In this document: positions 5,810 through 7,108 of the stretch, one piece after another
Numbering within the stretch: position 1 is the first letter of the stretch
Layout: each line of letters begins with the position of its first letter
From: Anoxynatronum sp033549305
GTDB taxonomy: Bacteria > Bacillota > Clostridia > Peptostreptococcales > Tindalliaceae
Direction of reading: 5' to 3'
Assembly: GCA_033549305.1 (NCBI GenBank)
Contig: JAWSUV010000137.1
Span: forward strand, 1-7,108
DNA: 7,108 bases
The notes under the pieces: generated by a model
What the model was told of the DNA's origin: nothing
What the model saw: the letters and a program-made list of their open reading frames with translations, nothing else
The model's database searches: none
Translations under genes and position numbers: made by a program

Positions 5810-6502
5810 ATGGACAAAAAATTGAAAATACTCGTTATTGAAGACGATAGGTACATTTCCAATTTTATCGCTGTTTCTCTAGAAAAGGACGATTACCAGG
5901 TGTTGCTTGCCGGCAGCGCTGCCGAGGGCATGTTTATGTATGCCTCCCATCATCCGGATATCATACTGCTGGATCTGGGCCTTCCCGACCGGGACGGTCT
6001 TGAGATCATCAAAGAACTCCGGGAGTTTTCCGATGTACCCATCCTGGTGGTCTCTGCCCGCGGTCACGAAAATGAAAAAATCGAAGCCCTTGACATGGGA
6101 GTAAATGACTATGTCACCAAACCCTTCCATATGGGCGAATTGATGGCGCGGATCCGAGTGGTGGAACGCAATATTGCAAAAGCCGCTTCACAACCGTTAG
6201 AAACCGTCTTTTCCAGCGGCAGTCTCATGGTGGATTACGAGAAACGAAGGGTGCTCATCGACCATCTGGAAGTTCATTTAACCCCCATCGAGTACAAACT
6301 GCTGCTGTTGCTGATTGCCAATAAAGGAAAAGTGCTTACCCATAATTATATTCTGAAACAGATTTGGGGATATGAAAGCAGTGATACGAAAAGCGTCCGG
6401 GTTTTTATGGCCAATCTGCGCCGGAAAATTGAAAAAAATTCCGCCAGTCCACAGTTTATCCTCACGGAAGTGGGTGTTGGGTACCGCTTCGCAGATGAAT
6501 AA
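5810..6502 (+). CDS. KdpE-like response regulator (OmpR/PhoB family)
   Basis: This 230-residue DNA-binding regulator is the probable partner of the kinase just upstream. The receiver domain (about 6-118) has the acidic pair D12/D13, phosphoacceptor D55 in LLDLGLPD, switch Ser82 and K104 in TKPF. EALDMGVNDYVTKPFHMGEL is typical of KdpE. The winged-helix domain (about 130-228) has LTPIEYKLL (158-166), a recognition helix around 193-208 (VRVFMANLRRKI) and the wing TEVGVGYRF (219-227). Length and residues are complete. The start lies three bases after the kinase stop, with GGGAG at 5797-5801 inside the end of the kinase gene, implying co-translation. It likely acts on the potassium operon; the 11-base-spaced repeats at 1432-1479 are a natural target. 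The kdpFABC operon that KdpE normally controls is not in this window. Confidence 0.93.
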   Translation: MDKKLKILVIEDDRYISNFIAVSLEKDDYQVLLAGSAAEGMFMYASHHPDIILLDLGLPDRDGLEIIKELREFSDVPILVVSARGHENEKIEALDMGVNDYVTKPFHMGELMARIRVVERNIAKAASQPLETVFSSGSLMVDYEKRRVLIDHLEVHLTPIEYKLLLLLIANKGKVLTHNYILKQIWGYESSDTKSVRVFMANLRRKIEKNSASPQFILTEVGVGYRFADE

Positions 6503-6521
6503 ACGGCTCTATCACTTGAAC

Positions 6522-6570
6522 GAGCGGCTTTAGATGAATCAACGACCATCATCTAAAGCCGCTCTTTTTT
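6522..6570 (+). terminator. Strong intrinsic terminator ending the potassium/two-component module
   Basis: A perfect 16-bp stem (6522-6537 with 6549-6564; arms begin GAGCGGCT and end AGCCGCTC) with an 11-base loop is followed directly by six T (6565-6570). It lies 20 bases after the regulator stop. There is no T-run on the opposite side, so it should act mainly on plus-strand transcripts and not stop the convergent adaptor gene. Confidence 0.95.
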
Positions 6571-6579
6571 ATCTTGGTT

Positions 6580-7108
6580 CTATAAGCTGATCCGTTTACC
6601 TTCACTCAGCCCTTCCAGCTGGGGACTCAAGATCACCCGGTCACCCGGCTCCAGCCCGCTGTCGATGACCACATCCCTGTCGTTTTCAAAGCCGGTGACC
6701 ACCGGACGGATCCGGGCCAGGCCGTTTTCCACCACCCACAGGGCCTCGCCGTCTTCATAGGAGAACAGCAGGGTTTTGCGCACGGCCATGACATTTTCCT
6801 GCCGGTCGGTGATAAAGCGCACATCCAGACGAACCCCCGGGAACAGGCGGGACGGATCATCCGGCATCGGCTCAATGGTCACCTTGACCCGCTGTTCCTC
6901 CAGTCCCAGGGCGGAGATGGTCTCCACCGCCGTGGGGGCCACCCGGTCCACCCGGCCGGCAAAGATCACTTCAACGCCCTGCCGGTTCTGGATCAGTTCC
7001 ACTTCCATTCCTGCCTGCACACTGAGCACATCCTCCGTGAGGATCAGCACTTCCACCTCGTAGGTGTCTCCGGTGAACAGGGTCATGAGGGGCAGTCCGG
7101 GAGCCGCC
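6580..7108 (-). CDS. Efflux/secretion periplasmic adaptor (HlyD/RND membrane fusion protein family), C-terminal part
   Basis: This is the last roughly 176 codons of a membrane fusion protein, which bridges an inner-membrane exporter (RND or ABC type) to the envelope exterior. It begins beyond the window: codons read on upstream of the ATG at 7084-7086 as AAPGLPLM without a stop, and PLMTLFTGDTYEVEVLI is the usual exit from the lipoyl/barrel hinge, so that ATG is internal. Visible parts are a beta-barrel segment (EVEVLILTEDVLSVQAGMEVEL), a second barrel strand set (VKVTIEP...LFPGVRLDVRF) and a membrane-proximal domain (TLLFSYEDGEALWVVENG, GLEPGDRVI, final GKRISL). The stop is TAG. GC is visibly higher than in the potassium module. 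It is convergent with the regulator gene. The partner transporter and substrate cannot be judged from this piece. Confidence 0.85.
   Translation of the reverse strand, partial: AAPGLPLMTLFTGDTYEVEVLILTEDVLSVQAGMEVELIQNRQGVEVIFAGRVDRVAPTAVETISALGLEEQRVKVTIEPMPDDPSRLFPGVRLDVRFITDRQENVMAVRKTLLFSYEDGEALWVVENGLARIRPVVTGFENDRDVVIDSGLEPGDRVILSPQLEGLSEGKRISL

Noticed and set aside
6522..6570. Terminator hairpin as a bidirectional terminator or a mobile-element end
   Set aside because: No T-run on the minus-strand side and no duplicated flanks or transposase nearby; it is an ordinary one-way terminator.
1..7108. Defence system, CRISPR, prophage or transposon
   Set aside because: All sizeable genes are assigned to DNA repair, potassium transport, its regulation and efflux; no repeats arrays, integrase, transposase or tRNA were seen on either strand.

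Overview
The window reads as a mid-GC bacterium, most likely a low-to-mid-GC Gram-positive (Bacillota, perhaps a clostridial anaerobe). This is inferred from strong GGAGG-type ribosome binding sites, a Bacillus-type UvsE, a Ktr-type potassium system with single-RCK-unit TrkA proteins, and almost exclusive use of TAA stops. The taxonomic call is an inference and I cannot test it here.

Layout. 1-245 is intergenic and AT-rich in its first 120 bases. 246-1130 (+) encodes a complete UvsE-family UV damage endonuclease. 1188-1370 (-) is a decayed C-terminal fragment of a short-chain dehydrogenase/reductase (SDR). The coding trace stops abruptly where the control region of the next module begins. 1380-1551 is an AT-rich control and leader region. 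It holds two pairs of TTAACA-like direct repeats with 11-base periodicity, a possible 18-codon leader ORF and competing short hairpins. Then follows a (+) potassium module: trkA-like (1552-2247), ktrB/trkH (2290-3645), ktrA (3660-4310), a KdpD-like sensor kinase lacking the usual large cytoplasmic N-terminus (4391-5806) and a KdpE/OmpR-family response regulator (5810-6502). A strong intrinsic terminator (6522-6570) closes the module. From 6580 to the window end, on the minus strand, is the C-terminal part of an HlyD/RND-type adaptor protein that runs off the window.

How the genes work together. KtrB/TrkH is the K+-conducting membrane subunit, and the two flanking RCK proteins are its nucleotide-gated cytoplasmic regulators. 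The adjacent KdpD-like/KdpE-like two-component system presumably adjusts transcription of the transporter. The paired 11-base-spaced repeats in front of the operon are the kind of site an OmpR/PhoB/KdpE-type regulator binds. No kdpFABC genes are in the window.

The most notable oddities are three. First, the upstream trkA gene has ATG immediately followed by an in-frame TGA, although its well-placed ribosome binding site and full Rossmann motif GAGKLG show that the gene really begins there. Second, the operator-like repeats lie just before it. Third, an inverted repeat around the kinase gene's internal promoter would hide its ribosome binding site only in read-through mRNA. I see no phage, CRISPR, transposase, tRNA or rRNA, and no evidence of a defence system.
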